Positions 42,860 through 52,095 of a stretch of DNA of 64,000 bases are shown here, one piece after another (the first letter of the stretch is position 1; each line of letters opens with the position of its first letter). The stretch is taken from NCBI RefSeq assembly GCF_000719775.1, contig NZ_JOHR01000025.1, positions 49,785-113,784 on the forward strand, in the 5' to 3' direction. The DNA comes from Streptomyces sp. NRRL F-5135 (GTDB lineage Bacteria > Actinomycetota > Actinomycetes > Streptomycetales > Streptomycetaceae). Below the pieces are notes generated by a model. It saw only the letters and a list, made by a program, of their open reading frames with translations, had not been told where the DNA came from and made no database searches. The position numbers were made by a program, and so were the translations under genes.

Positions 42860-45139
42860 ATGGCTGAGAACAATCCGCTCGCGGCCGCTGCCGAGAAGGT
42901 AGCCGCCGCGCTGCGCCGTGACACCGGCCCGACGGACGGGATCCCCGGCAAGCCGGCGGCGCAGTCGCCGCCGCTCGAGGAGCCGGTCGAGCCGCACGAC
43001 CCGCTGCCGCCCAAACCGGACCAGAGCGGCCCCGACACCGTCACCCCCACCGGCGCCGCCACGGGTGTCGACCGGGCGAGCGTGGCGCAGCACGGCCCGT
43101 ATCTGACCACCGCGCAGGGCGCTCGGCTGTACGACAGCGACCACTCCCTCAAGGCCGGTGCGCGGGGCCCCGTTCTCCTCCAGGACCACCATCTGCGGGA
43201 GAAGATCACCCACTTCGACCACGAGCGGATCCCGGAGCGGGTGGTGCACGCCCGGGGCGCCGCCGCGCACGGTGTCTTCCACGCGTACGGCACGGCCTCC
43301 GAGGTCACCAAGGCGGCCTTCCTCGGCAAGGAGGCCACCACCCCCGTCTTCGTACGTTTCTCGACGGTGCTCGGCTCCCGCGGATCGTCGGACACCGTAC
43401 GGGACACGCGCGGTTTCGCGACGAAGTTCTACACCTCCGAGGGCACGTTCGACCTGGTGGGGAACAACATCCCGGTGTTCTTCATCCAGGACGCGATCAA
43501 GTTCCCCGACATCATCCACGCCGCGAAGCCGCATCCGGACCGGGAGATCCCGCAGGCCCAGAGCGCCCACGACACGTTCTGGGACTTCGTCACCCTGCAC
43601 ACGGAGGCGACCCACCACACCCTGTGGAACATGTCCGACCGGGGCATCCCGCGCTCCTACCGGACGATGGAGGGCTTCGGCATCCACACCTTCCGCCTCG
43701 TCAACGCCGAAGGTGCCACCACCCTGGTCAAATTCCACTGGAAGCCCAAGCTCGGGGTGCATTCGCTGGTGTGGGAAGAGGCCCAGATCATCAACGGGAT
43801 GGACCCCGACTTCCACCGCCGGGACCTCGCCGACGCGATCGAGGCCGGCGCCTTCCCGCAGTGGGAGCTGGGCATCCAGACCTTCCCCGACACACCCGAG
43901 CAGACCTTCGAGGGCATCGACCTGCTCGACCCGACGAACATCGTCCCCGAGGAGCTGGCGCCCGTTCAGCCGGTCGGGCTGCTGACGCTGAACGCCAACC
44001 CGTCGAACTACTTCGCCGAGACCGAGCAGGTCGCGTTCCACCCCGGCCACCTCGTTCCCGGCATCGACATCACCGACGACCCACTGCTGTCGGGACGGCT
44101 GTTCTCGTACCTGGACACGCAGATCAGCCGTCTCGGCGGCCCCAACTTCGCCCAGATCCCGGTCAACCGGACGCACGCGCCGGTCAACGACATGCTCCGG
44201 GACGGCATGCACCAGACCGCCGTGCACGCGGGCGCCGCGCCGTACCGCCCCAACTCCCTCGACGGCGGCTGCCCGTTCAAGGCGGGGGCCGACACGAGCG
44301 CGTACATCGAGGTACCGGTCGAGGTGCCGGAGGCCAGGAAGGTCCGTGACGCGCCCGCCTCCTTCGCCGACCACTTCACCCAGCCGCGGCTGTTCTGGCT
44401 GAGCATGACGCCTGTCGAGCGCGAGCACATCATCGCGGCCTACACCTTCGAGCTGGGCAAGTGCTACGAGCAGGCGATCAAGGAACGGGCGCTGAGGGTG
44501 CTCGCCAACATCGACCCCGAGCTGTGCGAACAGGTCGCCAAGGGACTCGGGCTGCCCGCGCCGGAGGCCACCGTGCCCCTGCTGGCCCTGGACCCGAGCC
44601 CCGCGCTCTCCCAGCTGGGCCGGACCTGGCCGCTGGACGGACGGGTCATCGGGATCGTCACCGACGGGGACGGCGATCTGGGCGGTGTGCGGTCCGTACG
44701 GCAGGCGGTCCTCGACGCGGGGATGGTGCCGTTGGTGATCGCGCCGTCCGGGGGCGAACTCGACGCGGACGGTTCGCCGATCACGGTGCAGCGCACGTTC
44801 GCCACCGCCCGCTCCATCGAGTACGACGCCATCCTGCTGGCCGGCGTCCCCGGGCCGGGCAGTGACGCGTACGGCGCGCGGGACGCCAAGGCCGGCAACG
44901 GTACGCCGGCGTCGGGCACGGCCACCGACCCGCGGGTCCTGCTGATGCTCGCCGAGGCGTTCCGGCACGGCAAGGCCCTCGGCGGCTGGGCCGGCGCCGA
45001 GACGGTCCTCGAAACAGCGGGCATCTCCACCGGCGCGCCCGGTGTCGTGACCGGGACCGGCGGGACCGACGTACTGGCGGGGATCACCGAGCTGCTGGGC
45101 AGCCACCGGGTGTGGGAACGCTTCCCCGCGGGCGTGTGA
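42860..45139 (+). CDS. katE: Large-subunit (clade II, HPII-type) catalase
   Basis: 759-residue heme catalase that dismutates hydrogen peroxide. A 75-residue Pro-rich N-terminal extension is followed by the core. The distal His lies in [20 protein letters not shown], the distal Asn in [20 protein letters not shown] and the proximal Tyr in [20 protein letters not shown]. After residue about 580 a C-terminal flavodoxin-like (class I glutaminase-like) domain begins at [20 protein letters not shown], the mark of HPII-type enzymes. The ATG at 42860 has GGAGAGG directly upstream. Confidence 0.95.
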   Translation: MAENNPLAAAAEKVAAALRRDTGPTDGIPGKPAAQSPPLEEPVEPHDPLPPKPDQSGPDTVTPTGAATGVDRASVAQHGPYLTTAQGARLYDSDHSLKAGARGPVLLQDHHLREKITHFDHERIPERVVHARGAAAHGVFHAYGTASEVTKAAFLGKEATTPVFVRFSTVLGSRGSSDTVRDTRGFATKFYTSEGTFDLVGNNIPVFFIQDAIKFPDIIHAAKPHPDREIPQAQSAHDTFWDFVTLHTEATHHTLWNMSDRGIPRSYRTMEGFGIHTFRLVNAEGATTLVKFHWKPKLGVHSLVWEEAQIINGMDPDFHRRDLADAIEAGAFPQWELGIQTFPDTPEQTFEGIDLLDPTNIVPEELAPVQPVGLLTLNANPSNYFAETEQVAFHPGHLVPGIDITDDPLLSGRLFSYLDTQISRLGGPNFAQIPVNRTHAPVNDMLRDGMHQTAVHAGAAPYRPNSLDGGCPFKAGADTSAYIEVPVEVPEARKVRDAPASFADHFTQPRLFWLSMTPVEREHIIAAYTFELGKCYEQAIKERALRVLANIDPELCEQVAKGLGLPAPEATVPLLALDPSPALSQLGRTWPLDGRVIGIVTDGDGDLGGVRSVRQAVLDAGMVPLVIAPSGGELDADGSPITVQRTFATARSIEYDAILLAGVPGPGSDAYGARDAKAGNGTPASGTATDPRVLLMLAEAFRHGKALGGWAGAETVLETAGISTGAPGVVTGTGGTDVLAGITELLGSHRVWERFPAGV

Positions 45140-45166
45140 GACGGAACCGGTCGGTGACCGCTCTCC

Positions 45167-45270
45167 CCACGGGCGCCCGTGGCGGCTCTGCTCACAGGCG
45201 CCCGTGAAGGTTCTCCTCAAGGGCGGGGCACCCGTGACGGTTCGCTTCACGGCCCCGGGCACGGGCGCCT
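45167..45270. repeat. Imperfect tandem repeats and palindrome after katE
   Basis: A perfect 16-bp palindrome CCACGGGCGCCCGTGG (45167-45182) is followed by degenerate copies of GGCGCCCGTG at about 45198, 45227 and 45257 with CTCA/TTCAC pieces between them. It lies between the convergent ends of katE and the pyruvyl-transferase-like gene and may serve as terminator. Confidence 0.55.
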
Positions 45271-45392
45271 CACGAGGGGGCCGCGCCGGTAGGCGCCGCC
45301 CCCTCGGCGGCAGGCCCTTCGGGGCCGCCGGGCCGCCCGGCGGGTAGGGACGTGCCCGGGCGGGGAGCCGGGTCGTACCGACGGACGGGACG

Positions 45393-46301
45393 CTACGCGG
45401 CGTGGTTCCCCATCAGGCGGGCGCGGCGTGCCGCGGCGGACCTGCCCGTCCCGGACAGGCACCAGCCCCACCACCGGTCCAGTGTGTCCGGCGCCACCCC
45501 CTCTGCGGCCACGACGGCGGGCCAGCGCAGGGCACGGCCCTGGGCCGAGACCTTCGCGCCGCCCCGCACCGGGTCCACGGCGACCACCGGCGTGCCCGCC
45601 CGCAGGGACAGCACGAGTCCGTGCAGACGCGTGGTGAGGACCACGTCGGCCCGTGCGACCAGGGACAGGAACTGTTCCGGAGTGGCGCACCGCCGCCAGT
45701 CGTCGACGGCCAGCCGGGTGTCCGCCTCGGCGCGGGCGCAGTCCTTGCCGCGGATCCACCGCGTCAGGGACTCGCTCACCTCGGCGTGGCACCGCCGTAC
45801 GCCGTACTCGCCCTGTCCCCGCGTCAGCACCACGACCGCCAGCGGCGGCCCGGGGCCCAGCGGCGCCGTCGCGGACAGGTCGACGCACGGGGGCTCCGCC
45901 GTGCCGTCCCGGGCGAGGACCCGGTGGAACCCGGTGACGGCGGGGTCCGCGGGATCGACGACGCTGACGCCGACGGCCAGGCGGCGGCAGTGGGCGAAAC
46001 GCTCGTGCAGCCGCGCGACCTGCGCACCGTGCGCCGGGCCACAGACGAACAGGAGTTGGGCGTAGCGGGTGGGGTCGGCGCGCTCCAGGGACATCTCCCC
46101 GGGCGCGAAGCCCGGGCTCCACGCCGTGTCATGGGCGAGACCCGAACGGTCCAACGCGGCGGACAGCTGCCGGGCCGCCAGTGCGTCTCCGGCCGTCACC
46201 TCGCCGTCGCGGAAGCTGAACCAGCCGGTCAGCAGGATGCGTCCCGCCCCGCCGTGCGGCCTTCCCAGCTCGGCCATGGCCCGCTCCAGCATGCCGTGCA
46301 C
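45393..46301 (-). CDS. Polysaccharide pyruvyl transferase-family protein
   Basis: 302 residues. GRILLTGWFSFRDGEVTAGD opens the domain, ADVVLTTRLHGLVLSLRAGT and PVVAVDPVRGGAKVSAQGRA near the end are the signature of the pyruvyl-transferase (CsaB/WcaK-like) family. These usually place a ketal pyruvate on a sugar of a surface polymer. The GTG at 46301 has GAGGAGG upstream; the ATG at 46292 is an alternative. It is divergent from the heptose cluster. Function as a modifier of that glycan is inference. Confidence 0.78.
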   Translation of the reverse strand: MHGMLERAMAELGRPHGGAGRILLTGWFSFRDGEVTAGDALAARQLSAALDRSGLAHDTAWSPGFAPGEMSLERADPTRYAQLLFVCGPAHGAQVARLHERFAHCRRLAVGVSVVDPADPAVTGFHRVLARDGTAEPPCVDLSATAPLGPGPPLAVVVLTRGQGEYGVRRCHAEVSESLTRWIRGKDCARAEADTRLAVDDWRRCATPEQFLSLVARADVVLTTRLHGLVLSLRAGTPVVAVDPVRGGAKVSAQGRALRWPAVVAAEGVAPDTLDRWWGWCLSGTGRSAAARRARLMGNHAA

Positions 46302-46615
46302 GGGGCCTCCTCGACGCCGGTGGACGGGACGGAGGACGCTTGTCCGCCCCGGCCGTGCGGGCGGGGCCGCCGCGGTCCCGCCGACATCGTGCCCCGGCGC
46401 GGGCCGGGCCGCCACGTCGCGCGGGACCGGTCGGCCGACGTTATAACGGGGAGTGTGATCGGCGTTCGCCCGGTCCCGCGCCACGTCACGGGCCCTCACC
46501 GTGCACGGGGGAGGGCACGCACGCGCCCCGTGCGCCACTCGGCACGAGGGCGGGCACACGACGGGGCCCGACGGCACACGCGGTCACTCGACGTGAGGGA
46601 AGGCAGGCCGGCCCC
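46302..46615. promoter_or_regulatory. Divergent promoter region of the heptose cluster
   Basis: 314 bases without a gene. GTTATAAC (46440-46447) is a perfect AT-rich palindrome in a GC-rich background and may be a -10 element or an operator for either direction. The leader of the epimerase has GAGGGAAGGCAGG upstream of its ATG. Confidence 0.45.
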
Positions 46616-47680
46616 ATGACGCCCACGACGACGCGACCCGCCTGGCGACGAGCCGTGGTGACCGGAGGCGCCGGCTTCCTCGGTTCCCACCTGTGCGAGC
46701 GGCTGCTCGACGCGGGAACCGACGTCGACTGCGTGGACAACCTGGTGTCCGGGGCGACCGCCAATGTGGCGCAGTTGGCCGGGAGACCGGGTTTCCGGTT
46801 CCTGGAGCACGACGTCTGCGCGCCCGGGTGCGTGGACAGCCTCCCCGGCCCTTACGACCTGGTCCTGCACTTCGCGTGTCCCGCCTCACCGGCCGACTAC
46901 CTGCGCCTGCCGCTGCAGACCCTGGACGTGGGCAGTCTCGGAACGCGCAACGCGCTGGCCGTCGCGCGTCGCGACGGCGCCCGCCTTCTGCTCGCCTCCA
47001 CCTCCGAGGTCTACGGCGATCCGCTGGTGCACCCGCAGCACGAGAACTACTGGGGCAACGTCAACCCGGTGGGGCCACGCAGTGTGTACGACGAGTCCAA
47101 GCGCTTCTCCGAGGCGTTGGTCACCGCGCACGCGACCCACAACGGCACCGACGCCGGTATCGTACGGATCTTCAACACCTACGGTCCGCGCATGCGCGCG
47201 CACGACGGCCGGGCGGTGCCCACGTTCGTCTGCCAGGCGCTCGCCGGTGAGCCGTTGACCGTCGCGGGAGACGGCACGCAGACCCGCTCCCTCTGTTACG
47301 TCGACGACACCGTCGACGGTGTACTGCTGGTGGCGGCCGGTCGTTCGGTGCGGCCCGTGAACATCGGCGGCACCGACGAGGTGTCCGTGCTCCAGATCGC
47401 GCGCCGGGTGCTGGAGCTGACCGGTTCGCGCTCCCCGATCCACTTCGTGGAACGCCCCGTCGACGATCCCGGGCGGCGCAGACCCGACACGACGCTCGCC
47501 CGGGAACTCCTGGGCTGGGAGCCCCGGGTGCCGTGGGAGGAAGGCCTCAAGCGCACCATCGCCCACTTCGCGCCCCGGTCCTCCCCCGGGCGGCGGGCAC
47601 CGGCCCCGCAGCCGTCGGGCGTGGCGCACCCGGTCGCCCTGTCCGAAGAGCCGGCCCCGCAGACCTGCCCGGAGGTATGA
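46616..47680 (+). CDS. NAD-dependent sugar epimerase/decarboxylase, UDP-glucuronate decarboxylase-like
   Basis: 354-residue extended SDR enzyme. AVVTGGAGFLGSHLCERLLD binds NAD and LHFACPASPADYLRLPLQTL is the typical substrate-side loop. LLASTSEVYGDPLVHPQHEN and the YxxxK motif in SVYDESKRFSEALVTAHATH are close to UDP-xylose synthases and dTDP-glucose dehydratases. It should modify a nucleotide sugar for the glycan cluster. It is the first of a long run of coupled plus-strand genes. The Pro-rich tail after residue 320 is poorly conserved. Confidence 0.85.
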   Translation: MTPTTTRPAWRRAVVTGGAGFLGSHLCERLLDAGTDVDCVDNLVSGATANVAQLAGRPGFRFLEHDVCAPGCVDSLPGPYDLVLHFACPASPADYLRLPLQTLDVGSLGTRNALAVARRDGARLLLASTSEVYGDPLVHPQHENYWGNVNPVGPRSVYDESKRFSEALVTAHATHNGTDAGIVRIFNTYGPRMRAHDGRAVPTFVCQALAGEPLTVAGDGTQTRSLCYVDDTVDGVLLVAAGRSVRPVNIGGTDEVSVLQIARRVLELTGSRSPIHFVERPVDDPGRRRPDTTLARELLGWEPRVPWEEGLKRTIAHFAPRSSPGRRAPAPQPSGVAHPVALSEEPAPQTCPEV

Positions 47681-47683
47681 CCC

Positions 47684-49318
47684 ATGCGCGTTCTCGGTGT
47701 CAACGCCCTCTTCCACGACCCCGCGGCGGCGCTGGTCATCGACGGGCAGGTGGTGGCGGCGGCGGAGGAGGAACGGTTCAGCCGCCGCAAACACGGCAAA
47801 CGCCCGCTTCCCTTCTCCGCGTGGGAGCTGCCCGAGCTCTCCGCCCGCTGGTGCCTGGACCAGGCCGGGCTGAGCCCCGCGGACCTCGATGTGGTGGCCT
47901 ACTCCTACGATCCCGAACTCGCCCGCCCCACTGCGGAGATGGGCCTGCACGACCCGTGGGACGGGTTGCGCCAGGAGTACGCGCGACGCGCCCCGGAATT
48001 CCTCGCCGAGGCCCTGCCCGGCCTCGTGCCGGAGAAGGTGCGGTTCGTCGCCCACCATGTGGCGCACGCCGCGTCGGCCGGACCGGCCTCCCCTCATCCC
48101 GACTGCGCGGTACTCGTCCTCGACGGCAGGGGCGAATGCGCCTCGCACCTCGCGGGACGCTACGTGGACCGCAAGCTCACCGTGCTCGCCACCCAGGAAC
48201 TCCCCGACTCCCTGGGCCTGTTCTACGAAGACCTCACCGCACACCTCGGCTTCCGGCGCAGCAGCGACGAGTACAAGGTCATGGCGCTGGCGTCCTACGG
48301 CACACCGCGCTTCCTCGACCGGCTCCGGGAGTTCGTGCACGTGCGGCAGGACGGCGGGTTCCGGGCGGACGTGGTGCCCTGGGCGTCCCTGGTGCCGGCG
48401 CGCGTGGCGGACACCCCGTGGCACCGGGACCACGCGGATCTCGCCGCCAGCGCCCAGGCGTGCCTGGAGGAGGTCGTGCTCGGCCTCGCGCGCTGGCTGC
48501 ACGCCCGTACCGGTGAGCCCGTGCTGAGCCTCGCCGGCGGGGTCGCCCTGAACTGCGTGGCCAATACCCGGCTGCACCGGGAGGGCCCGTTCCGGACGGT
48601 CTGGGTCCAGCCCGCCGCGGGCGACGCGGGCACGGCACTCGGCGCGGCCCTGCATGTCGCGGGCGAGAAGGAGCCGACCACACCGATGCCCACACCGGCG
48701 CTCGGGCGCGGCTGGCGCGACGAGGAGCTGCGCGGCTGGCTGGAGCGCGCCGCCGTGCCGTACGAGGAGCCCGAGGACATCGCGGAGACCGTGGCGGAGG
48801 AACTCGCGCGGGACGGGATCGTCGCCTGGTTCCAGGGGCGCGGGGAGTTCGGTCCCCGCGCGCTCGGTCACCGTTCGCTGCTGGCCCACCCGGGCCGGGC
48901 GGAGAACCTGGACCGGCTGAACGCGGTGAAGGGCCGGGAGGAGTTCCGCCCGGTCGCCCCCATGGTGCTGGCCGAACGGGCGGCGGAGATCTTCGACGGC
49001 CCGCTGCCCAGCCCGTACATGCTCTTCGTGCACGACGTGGCCGGGCACTGGCGCGAGCGCGTCCCCGCCGTCGTCCACGTGGACGGCACGGCCCGCGTCC
49101 AGACCGTGGATCCGGCGGTGGAGCCGCTGGTCGCCCGCATGCTCGGCGCCTTCGAGCGGCGCACCGGGCTCCCCGTCGTCGTCAACACCAGCCTCAACAC
49201 CGCGGGCAGGCCCATGGCCGACGACCCACGCGACGCACTGGAGTGCTTCGCCTCGGCGCCCGTCGACCTGCTCGCCCTCGGACCGTTCGCGGTACGCCGG
49301 GGAAAGGTCTTCGCATGA
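47684..49318 (+). CDS. Carbamoyltransferase, NodU/CmcH/TobZ family
   Basis: 544 residues. It should transfer a carbamoyl group from carbamoyl phosphate (via carbamoyl-AMP) to a sugar hydroxyl. MRVLGVNALFHDPAAALVID is the N-terminal Kae1-like ATP-binding fold, VRFVAHHVAHAASAGPAS the metal-binding His pair, and EPVLSLAGGVALNCVANTRL plus WVQPAAGDAGTALGAALHVA the second half. The C-terminal YrdC-like domain is indicated by GRGEFGPRALGHRSLLAHPG and LPVVVNTSLNTAGRPMADDP. It starts 4 bases after the epimerase, with GGAGG before the ATG. Confidence 0.92.
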   Translation: MRVLGVNALFHDPAAALVIDGQVVAAAEEERFSRRKHGKRPLPFSAWELPELSARWCLDQAGLSPADLDVVAYSYDPELARPTAEMGLHDPWDGLRQEYARRAPEFLAEALPGLVPEKVRFVAHHVAHAASAGPASPHPDCAVLVLDGRGECASHLAGRYVDRKLTVLATQELPDSLGLFYEDLTAHLGFRRSSDEYKVMALASYGTPRFLDRLREFVHVRQDGGFRADVVPWASLVPARVADTPWHRDHADLAASAQACLEEVVLGLARWLHARTGEPVLSLAGGVALNCVANTRLHREGPFRTVWVQPAAGDAGTALGAALHVAGEKEPTTPMPTPALGRGWRDEELRGWLERAAVPYEEPEDIAETVAEELARDGIVAWFQGRGEFGPRALGHRSLLAHPGRAENLDRLNAVKGREEFRPVAPMVLAERAAEIFDGPLPSPYMLFVHDVAGHWRERVPAVVHVDGTARVQTVDPAVEPLVARMLGAFERRTGLPVVVNTSLNTAGRPMADDPRDALECFASAPVDLLALGPFAVRRGKVFA

Positions 49319-50397
49319 CCTCCCCCGACGGCTCCGGCACCCCCGGCCGGCCGGGCGGCCCCGGCCCCGGCCCCGCGGGTGACCGGGGCGTGCCCGCGGG
49401 GCCCGCGGCCGACGCCGAGTACACCGTCGTCGTCGCCACCCTCGGCCGCGACTGCCTGGCGGACTGCCTGCGCGCCCTCGCCGCCGCCGAGGGGCCGCCG
49501 CCCCGCGAGGTCGTGGTGGTGGACGACCGCCCGCTGCCCTGGCCCGCGCTGCCGCTCGCCGCCGCGGGCGCGCTGCGCACCCGGGTCCGTACGCTCACCA
49601 CGTGGGGGCACGGCCCGGCCGCCGCCCGCAACGCGGGGCTACGGACGGCCGGTACGCCCTGGGTGGTCTTCCTGGACGACGACGTACGGGTACGCGGTGA
49701 CTGGGGGCACGCGCTCGCCGCCGACCTCACCACGGCGCCCGCGCGCACCGCCGGCGTCCAGGGCCGGCTACGGGTGCCATTGCCCGCTCACCGCAGGCCC
49801 ACCGACTGGGAGCGGGGCACCGCGGGGCTGGAGCACGCCGCGTGGGCCACCGCCGACATGGCCTACCGGGTCCGCGCGCTCGAGGAGGTGGGCGGTTTCG
49901 ACGAACGCTTCCGACGCGCGTTCCGCGAGGACGCCGACGTGGCGCTGCGCGTACAGGACGCGGGCTGGACCCTGCGGACCGGGAGCCGGGTCACCTACCA
50001 CCCGGTCAGGGCCGTGGATCGCTGGGTGTCGCTGCGCGCCCAACGCGGCAACGCCGACGACGCGTTGATGGCCCGTCTGCACGGGCCCGGCTGGTGGGCC
50101 AGGGCCCGGGCGCCGCGCGGCCGGCTCCCCGCCCACCTGGTGGTGACGGGCGCGGCCGTGGCCGCGCCGGTCCTCGCGGTCACAGGCCGCCGGGGCGCCG
50201 CCGCCGTCGCGGGCGCGCTCTGGGTGCTGGGCACCGCCGAGTTCGCCCGCGCGCGCATCGCGCCGGGACCGCGTACGACGGCCGAGGTCTCCACCATGCT
50301 GTGTACCAGCGTTCTCATCCCGCCGCTGGCGGTGGGGCACCGGCTCGCGGGCCTGGTCCGGCACCGCGGGGCCATGGCCTGGCGAGGTGCCCGGTGA
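49315..50397 (+). CDS. Family 2 glycosyltransferase with C-terminal membrane segments
   Basis: 360 residues. After a Gly/Pro-rich start, EYTVVVATLGRDCLADCLRA begins a GT-A domain, VVFLDDDVRVRGDWGHALAA contains the DxD metal motif (DDD) and EEVGGFDERFRRAFREDADV the usual acceptor-side ED motif. Hydrophobic stretches near residues 275-345 suggest membrane association. The ATG overlaps the stop of the carbamoyltransferase (ATGA). Confidence 0.87.
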   Translation: MTSPDGSGTPGRPGGPGPGPAGDRGVPAGPAADAEYTVVVATLGRDCLADCLRALAAAEGPPPREVVVVDDRPLPWPALPLAAAGALRTRVRTLTTWGHGPAAARNAGLRTAGTPWVVFLDDDVRVRGDWGHALAADLTTAPARTAGVQGRLRVPLPAHRRPTDWERGTAGLEHAAWATADMAYRVRALEEVGGFDERFRRAFREDADVALRVQDAGWTLRTGSRVTYHPVRAVDRWVSLRAQRGNADDALMARLHGPGWWARARAPRGRLPAHLVVTGAAVAAPVLAVTGRRGAAAVAGALWVLGTAEFARARIAPGPRTTAEVSTMLCTSVLIPPLAVGHRLAGLVRHRGAMAWRGAR

Positions 50398-51091
50398 GCG
50401 GGCGGATCGCGGCGGTGCTCTTCGACCGGGACGGGACACTCGTCGAGGACGTGCCGTACAACGGGGACCCGGGCCGGGTCCGGGCCCTGCCGGGCGCGGC
50501 GGACGCGGTGCGGCTGCTGCGGGAGGCGGGTGTCCCCACCGGCGTGGTCAGCAACCAGTCGGGCATCGGGAGGGGGATCCTGACGGAAGATCAGGTGCGG
50601 CGGGTCAACGCGCGCGTGGACGAACTCCTGGGCCCCTTCGACGTCTGGGCCGTATGCCCGCACCACCCCGACGCGGACTGCGCGTGCCGCAAACCCCGGC
50701 CGGGGCTGGTGGTCGAGGCGGCGCGACGGCTCGGGGTGACCGTCCGCGACTGCGTCGTGATCGGCGACATCGGCGCCGACGTCCTGGCCGCCTACGCGGC
50801 CGGAGCCCGGGGCGTGCTGGTGCCGACGGAGGCGACGCTGGCCGAGGAGATCGCGGCGGCGCCCCGGGTGGCCCCCGACCTGCTGACCGCCGTCGAAGGC
50901 CTGCTGGCGTCCATGGCGGCCGGCCCGGCCGGAGGTTCCGCCGGTCTGATGGAGGGACCCTTCGGCGGCCCGTGCGAACGGCCGGCGCGGCAGGCGGGCC
51001 GGCGAGCGCTCCGGACGGGCCCGGGAGCCCGTCCGGCGCCGGGGGCGCGGCGCCCGCCGGGGCGGCGGGCAGGAGGGAACGGTCGGCATGA
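50394..51091 (+). CDS. gmhB: D-glycero-D-manno-heptose 1,7-bisphosphate phosphatase-like HAD enzyme, probably frameshifted near its end
   Basis: HAD-IIIA phosphatase that removes the C7 phosphate during ADP-heptose synthesis. AVLFDRDGTLVEDVPYNGDP carries the catalytic Asp pair (Asp11, Asp13), TGVVSNQSGIGRGILTEDQV the second motif, CPHHPDADCACRKPRPG the zinc site and CVVIGDIGADVLAAYAAGAR the last motif. The conserved domain ends about residue 180 (50935). No stop exists in this frame before 53055, so the reading frame runs on to join the glycosyltransferase at 52092. The normal end is probably TGA 51089-51091, overlapping the next ATG, reached after a one-base deletion (or two-base insertion) between about 50945 and 51000. 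Real mutation or sequence error is undecided. Confidence 0.75.
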
Positions 51092-52095
51092 GGGCACTGG
51101 TCGTACGTCTCGACAGCTTCGGCGACGTCATCCTGGCGGGGCCCGCCGTACGGGCCGTCGCCGCGCACGCCGGGCACGTGACGATGGTGTGCGGGCCGCG
51201 TGGCGAGCCCGCCGCCCGGCTGCTGCCCGGGGTCGACGCGGTGCTGGTGTGGGAGGCGCCGTGGGAGGGCGTCGATCCGCCCCCGGTCGAGGCGGCCGAC
51301 ATCGACGGCACGGTCCGGCGGCTGCGCGCCGGCGCGTACGACGTCGCGCTCGTCCTCACCTCCTTCCACCAGAGCCCGCTGCCGACGGCGCTGCTGCTGC
51401 GGATGGCCGGGGTGGCCCGGATCGGGGCCGACAGCACCGATCACCCGGGCCGGCTCCTGGACGTGCGGCACCGGCGGCGGCCCGGCCGCCACGAGGCCGA
51501 GGCCGCGCTCGACACGGCCGCCGCCCTGGGTTTCACCCCGGCGCCCGGGGACGACGGACGGCTGCGGATCCTGCCCACCCCCGACACGGTGGGACTGACG
51601 GGCGACGGCCCCTACACCGTGGTCCATCCCGGGGCCAGCGCCCCCGCCCGGGCCTGGAGCCCCGACCGGTGCGCCGAGGCGGTGACCCTGCTCTCCGACG
51701 CGGGCCACCGGGTCGTGGTCACGGGCAGACCCGAGGAGCGGCCCCTGACCCGGTACGTCAGCGGGGAGACCGGAGTCGACCTGGGCGGCCGGACCGACCC
51801 CCGGCGGCTGGCCGGAGTGCTGCGCGGCGCCGAGGTCCTGGTCTCGGGCAACACCGGCCCCGCGCATCTCGCGGCGGCGGTCGGCACCCCGGTCGTCTCG
51901 CTCTTCGCGCCGGTGGTGCCGGCCGGGCGCTGGGGTCCGTACGGCGTGCCGGCCATCCTGCTGGGCGACCAGCGGGCGGCCTGCGCGGGCAGCCGCGCCC
52001 GGAACTGCCCGGTGCCCGGGCACCCGTGTCTGGACGAGGTCACGGCCCAGGACGTGGTGCGCGCCGTGCAGAAGCTGACGAAGGAGTGCGCGTGA
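51088..52095 (+). CDS. GT9 heptosyltransferase-like glycosyltransferase (first)
   Basis: 335 residues. MRALVVRLDSFGDVILAGPA is the N-terminal GT9 signature (usually RxDxxGD), YTVVHPGASAPARAWSPDRC the donor-binding loop and LVSGNTGPAHLAAAVGTPVV the C-terminal motif. GT9 enzymes of the LPS heptosyltransferase type use ADP-heptose. The neighbours encode ADP-heptose synthesis, which supports that donor. The ATG overlaps a TGA that fits only the shifted frame of gmhB. The C-terminus has four Cys (CAGSRARNCPVPGHPCLDEV). Confidence 0.9.
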   Translation: MRALVVRLDSFGDVILAGPAVRAVAAHAGHVTMVCGPRGEPAARLLPGVDAVLVWEAPWEGVDPPPVEAADIDGTVRRLRAGAYDVALVLTSFHQSPLPTALLLRMAGVARIGADSTDHPGRLLDVRHRRRPGRHEAEAALDTAAALGFTPAPGDDGRLRILPTPDTVGLTGDGPYTVVHPGASAPARAWSPDRCAEAVTLLSDAGHRVVVTGRPEERPLTRYVSGETGVDLGGRTDPRRLAGVLRGAEVLVSGNTGPAHLAAAVGTPVVSLFAPVVPAGRWGPYGVPAILLGDQRAACAGSRARNCPVPGHPCLDEVTAQDVVRAVQKLTKECA

